DNA of 64,000 nt from Nematopogon swammerdamellus (Eukaryota; Arthropoda; Insecta; Lepidoptera; Adelidae). The position numbers and the translations under genes were made by a program. The first letter of the stretch is position 1. Each line of letters begins with the position of its first letter. The DNA lies in contig OX336355.1 of NCBI GenBank assembly GCA_946902875.1, forward strand, positions 12,991,347 through 13,055,346, in the 5' to 3' direction. The notes beneath the pieces were generated by a model. It ran no database searches. It was not told the origin of the DNA and saw nothing but the letters and a program-made list of their open reading frames with translations. Below are positions 53,395 to 63,589 of this stretch, piece by piece.

Positions 53395-54225
53395 TTTATT
53401 GCAAGGAAACAATTTTAGGGAACTTCAAAGAACAAGTCAAACTCTCAATATTAGAAATCAATAAAGATAAAAAAACCCCGAAATTCAACAACTTTACAAG
53501 ATAAATTCTCACAATAAATAACTCTTCTTAGTCTAAAACCTCAAAAATATATCTAACATGATACCGAGTCCCAGCAGGCGTTTAATTTGCACAGAGAGCC
53601 AAGTAGGTATTATATATTATAAAAAATTGTGCCTAAAAATTTTGTATCAGACACCGATTCTTCAAACTAGAATAAAGGAGTTAGTAAAATAGTTCACAGT
53701 TTGGATATTCCGCAAACCTATACAGTCATTGTCTATAGTAAATGTGAATATTTAGATTATATATTGGATCGATAAACGGAGTAAAATACACTGAGTATTA
53801 AAATGTATGTCTTTTCTACCACTTTTACTATAAATGAACTAGATTTTATCCATGTTCCATCGTGCATGTTAATACACCTTTGGGAATCATTCTAAATAAC
53901 ATTAGGCCTATTGACGCGCCTCAAAATAGTTTTAAGAATATTTAGTTCTATGTAAAGTATGTATATTTAGGTCTATCTTATGCTCAATAGGTAATCATAA
54001 GGCCTAATATTCCTTAGGATTAATCATATGGAAAGACAGAAAGGTCTCAACGATGGCTCAATAAACCAGTACGATGACATTAATTCACAAGACTTATCCC
54101 TTACGCTCTCGCCCGTCAAAAAAGGACAGAGCTAGTGCAACTCACAAATTGCGGATGAAATCGATAAAAACAGTGGTCAAATACCTAGTAAGAACGTGTA
54201 CATAAAAATATAAGTCGAACACTCG
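53395..54225 (-). other. probable jagunal 3' UTR with AATAAA signal
   Basis: Repeat-free DNA after the jagunal stop. The first AATAAA on the minus strand that I find is at 53400-53395, giving a UTR of about 0.8 kb. The poly(A) position is inferred. Confidence 0.4.
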
Positions 54226-54357
54226 CTACTCCGCTTTCCTGGCGGCCCCTCTCGCTTTCCACGCGTGGATCAGATTGTGAGCAAACCAGACTTCGAAGAA
54301 GTGGACCTGGGAGGCGAGCATCACGAACGCGTACCACAGAACTCCGTACGGATAGCC
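54226..54357 (-). CDS. jagn: jagunal exon 4 (last membrane segment, stop)
   Basis: Acceptor TGTTACAG|GGCTATCC; encodes [16 protein letters not shown]... to RKAE and TAG at 54228-54226. Confidence 0.94.
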   Translation of the reverse strand, partial: GYPYGVLWYAFVMLASQVHFFEVWFAHNLIHAWKARGAARKAE

Positions 54358-57300
54358 CTGTAACATGCAGACAACATCATCACTACACACATACGGGTGA
54401 TTATGTAATTAATAAAAAACTAATTGTTTTTTATTTGACTTGATATATGAATTATCAAAATGACTTATTTATAGATATCAATAATTTATGTTCTGAAAGA
54501 ACATTACGTGAGAATGTTTAGGATCTATGAAATCTGAAATTATGTGCTGAAAACAACGAAAATGTTCAGACAAAAATTCACGAAAATAATCTTCTTTACT
54601 ATGAAGTTATCGACAGCTATTGACTGACAGTTCGGGCAGTGGACCTCGAGGCACAGCGCAGCCACCCAGTGAGTGTTTTAACAATAATTAGCCTCCATTT
54701 TGCTCTGTGGCTATGCAAAAGCCACAGCGTGCTATCATACTTATTTTTACACTTGAAGAAAAGAAAACACCGTCAGACCATCTACCAAAGAAACTGTTGA
54801 GGCCTAGTTGCACCCAGTCTGGCGAAACTCCATATTCATCGCCTTAATTTACGTATTACTTGTCTTCTTCTGGTTTGCCTCTACCTCGGCCCGCGCTTCC
54901 GCACATCGCGCCTCACCCTACACCCGCTGACGCCCAGCTCAGTAGCGTTAGTATCGCTGTCGCGTAGCCAAAGAATATAATACCGCGTAGCCACGTTCGT
55001 ATTGTATGTGTAATTGAGCTACCTGCCCCTCGCGCGTGTATGAATTGTGTTTTTTTGTGTTATTTGTTTTAATTACTAACATTTTGTTGTGTTTAAATGC
55101 CAATATGAATAAAAAAAGGACAAGTAATATGATTATTACGTGTGCGCTAGCCTCATTACGTAGAATTATTATTACATGGTAGTACATATTACTTCTATGC
55201 TTGAAATACGAAGTAACGACAGTTCAGTTTAACACCTAGTGGCGGGAGCATTCGTCTATCCGACTTTTTTGTCTACGGTACCGCTAGCTTTGACGTCATA
55301 ACCGTCATCGGGTGCATTCTGGAAACAGACGACTAATATATCATGTGTAAAGACGAATTGCAAATTTTTGGTTAGAAAAAATTCTGAAAAAATTTCGGGT
55401 GTTCTTTGTTTTTCCTGGAGTAAAGGTTTCAAAAAATTCATCTGTGCTTCTAAATAATTGAATCTTCGCTTGTGTTACATCATTTTGTGGCCAATTTCAT
55501 CACTTTTACCTGGCAAAAGAGTTTATTGACCTGAGTTCATTAGTTTACAAATTATTTGCCATTTCCGGCGTGCGCCGAATCTCCGCACGCCGAAAATGGC
55601 ATGAGACTCGTAGCAAAATTAATATCTGAATCTGAATCTACATACAAAAAGGCAAACTTGCATAAAAAAAAAAATTTGCTCACCTGCCAAAGTTCATACT
55701 CGGCCGCCTCCTCGGAAGAATCCTCATCCTCTTGCGAACAGTAATTCAGGACGTCGGTAAAATAGTAAATGATACAGTAGATAAGGGGTCCATAGCCGAG
55801 CACTGCCACTCCGTACAGGTAGCGCTCCATGTAGCGAATGTTGTTGCGCTTGATGGCGGAGAGACCGAGGAACGACAGGAGCAGGGAGAGACACCAGATG
55901 TACTCCCACCAGAGCGGCTGCAACAGAAAGAGAGAGCGGCAATTAAAGCTAGACAGATTTTGACAAACAATGTATTAAATATCAATACAATATATTAAAA
56001 CTTTATATGTCAGGTGAGTAACAAGAGAGGGGAACGGGGACACGTGACCAACAGATGGTTCGGTTCAGATCGTATTGCTTTGTGTACTGTGGAGTTTCCA
56101 TCACAGTACGAGTACATACTTATTATCGAATATACAGAAGATTGTTTGAATGGACTGGCTTTAATGCATATCCATTAAGACATTGCGACCAAAATGAACG
56201 CTAACGAAGTACTGGGGGTCTACCAGCGTTAACTCAATCGCTAACTCACACAAATTCAACTAACTCGCACATTTCAACCAATAGCCGGGCGAACGCCTTC
56301 TGATTGGTTGATTCACATCGGCGAGTGAGTAACGCCGGTACAGGATGTGCATATATTCAGCAGGAAACATGAAAGAAAACTATCTTTATTAAACATGTAA
56401 TTTTTCTATTGTTTTCATACCAATAAACCTTTGTATATTATAGATAGATAGAAAAGTCTTTATTGCTCCAGTAAACATTAAACAGTAACAAATACATTGG
56501 AAAATTTACATAAGGTGCAAAGGCGGACTTATCCCTTACAGAGATTTCTTACAGTCAACCAAAGTATTAATACCTATTACAAGTTTATTTCTTACAGTTG
56601 TTGTTGTATGTTGTTTGTTAATCGCAAAAATAAAAACACTTTTTGCCCGTCTGCCCCTTGTACCCTTCACAGAAAAAAATCCTGGATCCGCCCCTGGTGA
56701 GTAATACTGATGGTACATCCTCTCAGAAAAAGCTGAATTTTAGCTTGTATGTAGCGTCAAGTTTGTAATAGCCGAAACCGACGTTAGGAGCGTGCAAAAG
56801 GAGTCAGCAGTGTGTAGCTTTTGTCAGCCTCGGTAGCTCAGTGGTGCGGTCGGCCGACTGTTATTGAGCAACCCTGAGCGCAGTCAGTACTTGGATAGGT
56901 GACCGCTCGACCGTTGGGGGCTGACAGTGGTTCGGATTCCACGTTAAACTGTACCCTTCCCTTCTTACCTTACTTGGTGGTAGGGGTTATCCCGCCCGGA
57001 TTGATACTACCGCACTGAACGAAACGTCGGTCGAAACGGCTATGCAAATAATTCGTGTTTTCCGTCCAATCCAGTGTAACCGACATTAAATGAAGAGAAG
57101 CACTGACATGGCACCTAGTTCACGCAGTGTTATGGGCTGACATCACGGATGTTGTAGGTGATGTAGCCAACCGTGTCAGTTCCCATAAAAAAAAAAGCTT
57201 ACTTGGGGTATTTGTAGCTCTTCGATTTCCAATATGAATATGTCTAGCTTGTCGAGAATATCCGCAGACAGCTTGGCCAGCATCACGAAGAAGAGAAGGA

Positions 57301-59119
57301 AGTGGAAGAATATGCAGTACTTCAGGCGGGACTTGTTCAGCGCGCTGCAACACAAACCAATATCAATCGTTAGTGGCAAGACTTACGCGATTTCAAGAAA
57401 GTATTAACAACATCAAACTTAACAAGTACTGCAACTTAGTAGACCTGATTGTGAGAAACCGATTCAAGACTGATATCTTCGCTGTGGAAGTCGGAGCAAG
57501 AGGACTACCAGCGAAGGCGCTCTACAGTCTCTTCAAGAATCTAGGGCTGCCAAGATCGACGCTAAGCTCATATATGGAGAGAGCTTCGAAAACGTCACTG
57601 GAAGCATCCTACAGAATATGGATAGGTAGAGAGAGGGAGGTCGAGAGCGGGACTGGTGGTTCCCCGCGTCCTAGTCAACGCAGACTAGCTGACGAGGGCT
57701 TGATGCGAGCCGAAACGTGAAGCATGCGCGGGAAATTTAGAGTGGCCACTCGCTAGTCCCGACCTCGATTAATACCCTCCTCTAATGCCGATGGGCCCGG
57801 TGAAGCCATCGCAAGCTTAGATTCACACCTTCTACATTATTTCTTAACGCTTTACGTTCTACAAGACCTGCGCGGGTTTCAGGCGTCCTACTATGGTTGC
57901 CTTCCACAAGACCCGCGCGGGTCGCGGAATATTGGTCGCACATTTCCATCTAGTAGTAATATTTCAATGAATTTTTATTTAGTAAAACGCGCTACAATCG
58001 CCAATTTATGCTTGACAATTCCATAATCCATCCTAGCGATTTTCATAAAACACAGTAAAAATTATTGAGGGCCGTCACCTTTATTCACTGACATTTATAG
58101 AGATCTCGAATGAACACTGTGATGTACCATAATTTGAAGGCAGTATTTGAAGACTACATTCCTTTACCTACAAATTGATATACAATTTGTATGGGGAAAT
58201 TGTCAATTTTACGATCGAAAAAATTCAGAAAACATTTCGCTCTTCCTGGAGTTAAAAAACCCATCTGTGTTGCTAAATAAGTTAAGTCTCACTTGTTTGA
58301 CATCTTATTGTGAGTAAGTTCATTGGCTATAAGTGTCAATAGAGGTTATTGATCTGACTTTATTATTTTACTAAATATTTGAGTTTATCTGGATCCAAAT
58401 TTTGCAAATTTCTGCGTGACGTAAATGACACTGGAACTGTGTAAACCCCCTTATATTAATGTGTTGGAAGGTAAGTGGTTAATAAGAGGTGTATTGTATA
58501 GTGTTGTTAATTTCATCTATAGGTGGTCAAGCTACACTCAGTCATGGTGATCAATTGAATTCATTTTTTTAAATTAAAAACTTGGAAATAACACCAAATA
58601 ATAATAAAAATACATATCAAACAATAAGTATTAAAATAGTCTGAAGGTAAAAAAATTGTATTACTGTAACATGTCAAGTAGATAGTCAGAATTAAAAGAT
58701 TGAAAACTTAGACTGAAAATATTCCAGAAAATACCATCACAAATATAAAACATAGATATATCATTAACCTCTGCAACTGTATTAATAATATTCATCTCGG
58801 TGGGGGTAAATGTGTTGGCTACACATTCAGACTAAACTTTCACACATCATACTTGGTACACATCACCAACGTGTCAAAAACAATAAAAATAAATCTGAAT
58901 ACAGCCCTCTAATCCAACTTTTCATTCATAACCAGTGAGCTATCTGGATGACAGAGATTATGCTAGTTTAAGGTTATGTCTGCCAAGGACCCACAGTAAG
59001 AACACAATGGGTGGTAACTGGTAAACTCACCTAATCTGGTAATGAGGAGCCACTTTCTCGCGGTGCTCGAAATCCGCTCCGCATGTGCCCGCCACTATGG
59101 GCCCACCGCGGGACGCCAT
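54226..59119 (-). CDS. jagn: Jagunal, ER multi-pass membrane protein (4 exons, spliced)
   Basis: complement(join(54226..54357, 55684..55917, 57203..57344, 59031..59119)), 198 residues, about the family length. It starts [20 protein letters not shown], the conserved cytosolic N-terminus. Four hydrophobic segments follow: about 39-60 ([14 protein letters not shown]), 84-102 (after PLWWEYIW), 111-137 ([16 protein letters not shown]) and 160-185 ([17 protein letters not shown]). An acidic EDEDSSEE loop lies before ELWQ. The C-terminus RKAE has a dibasic pair at -4/-3, like an ER retrieval signal. Family role: ER organisation and secretory traffic (oocyte ER reorganisation in Drosophila; JAGN1 in neutrophils). 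All introns are GT-AG and the frame is kept (phase 2, 0, 0). It is tail-to-tail with hhex. Introns 1 and 2 carry a LINE piece and a SINE. Confidence 0.96.
55558..55600. repeat. GC-rich hairpin in jagunal intron 3
   Basis: 17-bp arms GCCATTTCCGGCGTGCG and CGCACGCCGAAAATGGC (one mismatch) with a 9-base loop. It lies about 85 bp downstream of the exon 3 donor on the transcribed strand. No function assigned. Confidence 0.75.
55684..55917 (-). CDS. jagn: jagunal exon 3
   Basis: 78 codons between TTGCAG|CCGCTCTGG and TGGCAG|GTGAGC. Begins PLWWEYIW and ends AAEYELWQ. Confidence 0.95.
56440..56555 (-). mobile_element. retroelement 3' end, (GATA)n tail, in jagunal intron 2
   Basis: Reverse of the family nested at 44934-45056: (GATA)n at about 56443-56452, CTTTATTGCTCCAGTAAAC, and TTATCCCTTACAGAGATTTC at its right end. 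Confidence 0.7.
56823..57196 (+). mobile_element. SINE family A copy, full length, against the jagunal exon 2 donor
   Basis: GTCAGCCTCGGTAGCTCAGT head with A box, 5S-like TACTTGGATAGGTGACCG and B-box-like GGTTCGGATTCCACG, full body, CAGTTCCCATAAAA tail. AGCTT occurs at 56816-56820 and 57196-57200, a likely target duplication. On the minus strand the exon 2 donor GTAAGCT runs straight into the SINE poly-T. Confidence 0.9.
57203..57344 (-). CDS. jagn: jagunal exon 2
   Basis: 142 bases between TGTTGCAG|CGCGCTG and CCCCAA|GTAAGC. Encodes [13 protein letters not shown]... [10 protein letters not shown]. The donor's bases +3 to +7 belong to a SINE target duplication. Confidence 0.95.
57373..57790 (+). 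pseudogene. LINE C-terminal fragment in jagunal intron 1
   Basis: An open plus frame (start to 57718) with [26 protein letters not shown]-like [20 protein letters not shown] and a basic/charged end. This resembles the C-terminal segment of LINEs with a restriction-like endonuclease. No catalytic core is seen. It starts 28 bp from jagunal exon 2. The clade is uncertain. Confidence 0.55.
57800..59030. other. remaining part of jagunal intron 1
   Basis: AT-rich with two AAGACCTGCGCGGGTTTC-like boxes (57866 and 57908), which form a short direct repeat. No exon or recognised mobile element. Confidence 0.4.
59031..59119 (-). CDS. jagn: jagunal exon 1 (start codon)
   Basis: ATG at 59119-59117 in a GC-rich leader, GAGAGATGGCG context. 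Donor CAGATTAG|GTGAGT. 29 codons plus two bases. Confidence 0.94.
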
Positions 59120-59430
59120 CTCTCCGATTTGCAGTCCACTCCCTCCACTCACAGTAAACTGTCACTCATCAGGCAGACGGAGCTCCGCGGCCGGCGGCGT
59201 AGCGTTCTCTTCCTCCCCAGTCCCAGTTCTATTTAGATAGCTTCAGCAGACCCATCCATTCCATTCTTCCAAATTCCCTGAAAGATCTGCCAGCCAGTCA
59301 GCCAGCAAGCAACCCAACCAATCAGACAAGCGGTCCGCCACCTGAAAGCCTTTTTAGAGCCTGCGGTGCCTCGAATCTGCGCATCCTATCCTACTCCTTT
59401 CGTGCATACTTTCGATATCGATATCTTATA
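59120..59430 (-). promoter_or_regulatory. jagunal promoter / 5' UTR region
   Basis: GC-rich, CpG-containing DNA directly upstream of the start codon, with ACAGTAAACTGTCACTCATC and repeated CAGCCAGTCAGCCAGC. TATCGATATC near 59412-59424 (ATCGATA, a DREF-like core) would suit a housekeeping insect promoter. The transcription start is not determined. Confidence 0.45.
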
Positions 59431-59545
59431 CTTATCGCCAAGACGTGGTATGAGATGAGTGATGTTTTGGTGGTTTAAAAAAAATAACCAGAATTGAAAG
59501 CGAACTAATTTAAGCCGATATTCGTTTGGTCGTTTATGTGATTTG

Positions 59546-59610
59546 GTGGCTCAGTGGTAAGAGTGTAAGGTTGGTTTATTTTGACCATGGGTTCGTGTCC
59601 CTCAATTTTT
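59546..59610 (+). mobile_element. tRNA-like SINE head (family C), copy 1
   Basis: TGGTGGCTCAGTGGTAAGAG (A box) and GGTTCGTGTCCC (B-box-like) about 35 bases on, then a T-run. It is preceded by ATTCGTTTGGTCGTTT, which also precedes the similar unit at 60078. Confidence 0.5.
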
Positions 59611-59799
59611 TTTTTGTTTTGTTTTTTTTAAGCAATGTTATTTATATATAATTATGTTGTAATGTTATAAGTGTTTATAACCACCTATGAAAGCATTATT
59701 TTCGGAAATACAAACGTAACAAAAACGACATGCACCGCCTCAACATTAGGTTAGGGTTAATATATAGAAGATGCGTCGTGTCCGAAGATGTGTCGTCGT

Positions 59800-59823
59800 C
59801 GACCTAACCTAACCTAACCTAAC
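59800..59823 (-). repeat. interstitial telomere-type repeat (TTAGG)4
   Basis: Four CCTAA units on plus (TTAGG on minus), inside the inverted-repeat element. Shorter runs lie at 38009-38025 (GTTAGGTTAGGTTAGG) and 34783-34795. Confidence 0.8.
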
Positions 59824-60077
59824 CCTGGTTATTTTTTTTAAACCACCAAAACATCACTTGCCGAAGAACCAAACGAAGGATTGCAGAATTAAGATTCGCG
59901 TGATTGATAAAGTCTTTCAGGTGGCGGACCGCTCGACAGCCCAATTTACGAGACCTTCAATGTTGGATCAGGGCGGCACGATGTGACCATGTCACGTGAC
60001 ACCTGCATTTCGCATTTCCCGTCTGAACAAATCGGATATAGGTATTTGTTTCGTTTGGTCATTTGGTCTCGGATATA

Positions 60078-60175
60078 TGCTCTGTGCTGGTCTAATGGTA
60101 GAGTATAAGGTAGAGAGAGCGCAATAACTTTTTGATCTTATGGTCGTGGGATCGAGCCTCCCTCTTTCCAAACGC
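60078..60175 (+). mobile_element. tRNA-like SINE head (family C), copy 2
   Basis: GTGCTGGTCTAATGGTAGAG (A box) and TCGTGGGATCGAGCCTCCC (B-box-like), preceded by TTTCGTTTGGTCATTTGG as at 59529. Too diverged and badly spaced for a functional tRNA. Confidence 0.45.
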
Positions 60176-60447
60176 AAATATTCTTGGTTGATGTTGATAG
60201 GCATTCTTAGGGATTATAATTATTTTTATAACGATATTCTTTTGCAGTTCACTAATGAATGTTTTGGTCTGATTTGCCACACTGATCCAGAATTGAACGT
60301 TTCGTGAAAATATTTTTTTTTGAAAAAATACCTACTTATAACCACAGAACATTCTCTGATTGTATATATACCCAAAAGACCTTCGAAAAAGACAGACACT
60401 TTGGCAAGGTGGCAATGAAAATAAACGCTAATTCTTTTTTTTTTTTT

Positions 60448-60683
60448 TTCTTATTGAAACTGACACGGTTGGCTACATCACCTACAACATCCGTGATGTT
60501 AGCCCATAACACCAGGTGAACTTGGTGCCACGTCAGCCTTCCCTTCGGTCGTGCCGGCTATACTGAACTGGACGGAAAACACAAAATATTTAGATAGCCG
60601 TTTCGACCGACCTTTCATTCATTGCGGTGGTACCAACCCGGGCGGGTTAAACCCTACCACCTAGTAATATTATAAGGGAGTCA
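60448..60683 (-). mobile_element. SINE family A 3' two-thirds
   Basis: Reverse copy: T-run, TTGAAACTGACACGGTTGGC, GTGGTACCAACCCGGGCGGG, ending TAGTAATATTATAAGGGAGTC. Same truncated junction type as 16664 and 46012. Confidence 0.8.
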
Positions 60684-61361
60684 TATCCCTTATTCTGCTG
60701 CTATTACGTGTATGAACAGTGGTCGTGAAATGAAACTCCTGTTTAATTTAAGTTTGGAAGTGAATATGAACAGGCTAGCTAAGTATAACTGGAACTGCAA
60801 TTATAAAGAAAGTATAAATGGCGTTGGCAGAGACGGGGCTTCGGCGGACTTTTCAGAAATTTATTTTTTGTAGGTTTTCGGGTATAAGTATTAGGTATTT
60901 AGTTTTTATTGAAACAATTAATTAAATATTTTCTTTTTAGTCTTCGTTTTCCGGAAATATACCAATAGATAATATAACATATACTATTAGGTACTTAATA
61001 TTACTGAACTGCTAATATTCATGCATGCATGAACGGTGTTCGTGAAATGAACCTCCTATTTATTTTTCGTTTGGAAGTGATTAATGAATGATTCATTCGT
61101 GGTGGATAAATTTGCACCAAACAATTAAAAAATAATCATAATTCCACGACAAAGAATCAAACAATTGAGGACATTGGCGTACATAGAGGGGGGGCCGTGT
61201 GGGCCGTGCCCACCCCAGAAGTGTCTGGTGCCCACCCCAGGATGTTAGGTTGCGAACCCGAAATACACAAAAATACTTAAATAAATAATCTACAGCTAAA
61301 GAATCAATATTAAATTCATGGTTTATTTTGAAGAACGGCTTTCAAGCCGGCTTTCCAGGCC

Positions 61362-61491
61362 AGCAGGTCTATTCTTGTAAATTCTGACAGCGGAATCAGC
61401 GCTGTTGTGGCGCTGAGAGCCACTTCCAAAGTGGCTCTCAGCGCCACAACAGCGCTGATTCAGCTGTCAGAATTTACAAGAATAGACCTGC
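61362..61491. mobile_element. foldback (palindromic) element, copy 2
   Basis: Differs from 37133-37264 by about four positions. The centre is CACTTCCAAAGTG and one arm has GATTCAGCTG for GATTCCGCTG. Flanks are unrelated to those of copy 1. Confidence 0.88.
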
Positions 61492-61813
61492 CGGATCAAA
61501 TCCTGGTCGGGACGTATTTTTTTTTCTCTTCATTTTCGGCTATGCACTTATCTAATATAGAAACATATTTCTATAATCTAACCAACTGGTTAAAACTGGA
61601 CCATATTATGTGAGCCTCAATTTGACTTCTTCGTACAAAACTCGGAGACAAAATACAAGCGTTTACCTCACGAAATTATGAGAAATATAATTGGTTAGAC
61701 TATAGCGCTAATTAGGATAAAGTATATGACTTTGTCTGTAGGATGTTCGGTATAGAAATGCGCGATCAAAACCAAAAGTTTACAACAACCGGATACAGCA
61801 ACTGGAAGAAGTG

Positions 61814-62620
61814 GTCAGCCTCGATAGCTCAGTGGTGCAGACAGTCGACTGTCGCTATTGATTGTTAAGCAACGCTGGGCGCGGTCAGTATTTCGTTCGC
61901 TTAGTCTGTTTTACAGATACTATCACGGACGCTGCTCTGCGGAACTAGCAGCATCCCTTATTCCCTGCCACCCGTCCTATGTCCGCATGACTCGTCGCAG
62001 AGAGACTCAGCACCCTTTTTTTGTTGACATTGGGGTTTTGAGAACCCATCGGTTCTCTAAATCGTTTCTTTGTCGCACCGCTAGAGTGTGGAACTGTCTT
62101 CCGGCGAGTGTATTTCCAGGAATTTCCTGAAGTCTTCAAGCGTCGCGTCGTATTAACGGGCTAGACAGCCTAGCAACAGTCTGCAAATCTGCTGGCATGG
62201 CACCTAACTGAGCGTGGTTTCGCGACGAGAGGTGATTTTAGCTCTGTCGACTGCACCATTGGTCCCTCGGCACAGCCACCCATGCTGGTTTACATAAAAA
62301 AAAACTTGGATGGGTGACCGCTCGACCGTTGGAGGCTGACCGTGGTTCGGATTCCACGTAAAACCGTAGGTCCCTCCCCTTCTTACCTTACTAGGTGATA
62401 GCGCTCAACCCGCCCGGGTTGATACCACCGCACTGAATGAAACGTCTGTCGAAACAGCTACTTATTGTAAATAGTTTGTGTATTCCGTCTAGTTCAGTGT
62501 AGCCGGAACGACCGAAGGGAAGCACTGACGTGGCACCTAGCGCAGCCAGTATTTATTATGGACTGACATCACGGATGTTGTAGGTGATGTAGCCAACCGT
62601 GTCAGTTTCCATAAAAAAAA
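61814..62620 (+). mobile_element. SINE family A copy, full length, interrupted by a LINE
   Basis: The head runs 61814-61890 up to GCGGTCAGTA, resumes at 62305 with CTTGGATGGGTGACCGC, and the body ends GTCAGTTTCCATAAAA at 62620. AGTG on both sides may be the SINE's own target duplication. Confidence 0.88.
61891..62304 (+). pseudogene. LINE 3' end (Jockey/CR1 group) nested in SINE A; partner LINE of SINE B
   Basis: Reads FRSLSLFYRYYHGRCSAELA, then FFVDIGVLRTHRFSKSFLC, RTARVWNCLPASVFPG and a stop at 62130. The related 6402-6832 copy reads on further in another frame. The last 110 bp (ATGGCACCTAACTG ... CAGCCACCCATGCTGG, TTACAT, A-tail) match the 3' end of SINE B. Inserted exactly between CAGTA and CTTGG of the SINE A head. 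Confidence 0.85.
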
Positions 62621-62639
62621 AGTGGTCAGAGGCTCTCCA

Positions 62640-63550
62640 AAAGCACGCTCATAATCAGAAGAGAGATGCATTAAGTACATCAAGCAACAAACGTCTATCC
62701 ATGAGCAAGTTGTCTCCCAACATGAATAGGAAGTAGCAAGGGCAAGCTAGCAGCATCATAATAGGCATCATTACTACTTTCTAACAAAATCTGAACAACA
62801 TTGATGATCGTTGGAAGGAGATTCAAGATTTTCAGAAAAACATTATATTTCTCTGAATATTAAGTAAAAGAATAGTAATAGTGCCACAATAGTAAGTAAA
62901 AGAAGACATAATCGATATAGTGAAGGTAGCAGGGACTTATTGAATAATTTTCCGTCTGATACACGTGCCGATGGATATTGAAAAATTAATTATCAATTAT
63001 CGGCAATGATCGATAACATAGTTAATTGGTAGTTAATATGAAAAACAATTATGAAAATCTACCATCATCAATATATTGATGCATTTTTTCATTTATATCT
63101 CGTAAATCGAAAGCCTTTTATAGGTACTTAACTAAGGATATACTTCAGATTGATGAGACTCTTTTAGGAGCAGAATGTTTTAATAATAAAAAACGTACTA
63201 AAAAACAAGGAAATAAGTAACATCTGAAGTACTAAAGTAGCACGTAAAAAATTTTTGCCCAAATCTTTACAAATTAATCCAAGCTGCGATTGTCATACCA
63301 GTCAGCTCAGCCGGATGCGGTCGGAGATTTTCAGCTATGCGTAGAATCAAGACGTGGCCGAGATGCATATGGGAGAAGAGAGGTTCTCAAGCACTTATCT
63401 TCTCCATATAGAAAATAAATACGTTAAAAAAAACCTCTTGCCCGAATTATTTATATTTTTGCCGAGAAAAATCGAAAAAGTTGGTTGGTAATCAAAATAA
63501 ACACTTTCCACGAAATATTTTTTTGTTTAATTTTATTTAAGTAAAGAAAC
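62640..63550. other. gene-free stretch
   Basis: AT-rich DNA. Nothing recognised except an ATTGATGCATTTTTTC / TATATTGATG region without structure. Confidence 0.35.
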
Positions 63551-63589
63551 ATTCCGAAATCAATGACCGAATTACGGCTCAACATTTCA

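Larger units (their letters stand above)
59458..59858. mobile_element. inverted-repeat element upstream of jagunal holding a tRNA-like SINE head and TTAGG repeats
   Basis: Perfect 34-bp inverted repeats: AGTGATGTTTTGGTGG...AATAACCAG at 59458-59491 and its mirror at 59825-59858. Inside: a tRNA-like segment (59546-59610) and CCTAA repeats (59801-59823). No transposase. No clear target duplication. Confidence 0.8.

Noticed and set aside
59800..59823. Chromosome end (telomere)
   Set aside because: Only four TTAGG units, inside an inverted-repeat element and flanked by ordinary gene DNA.
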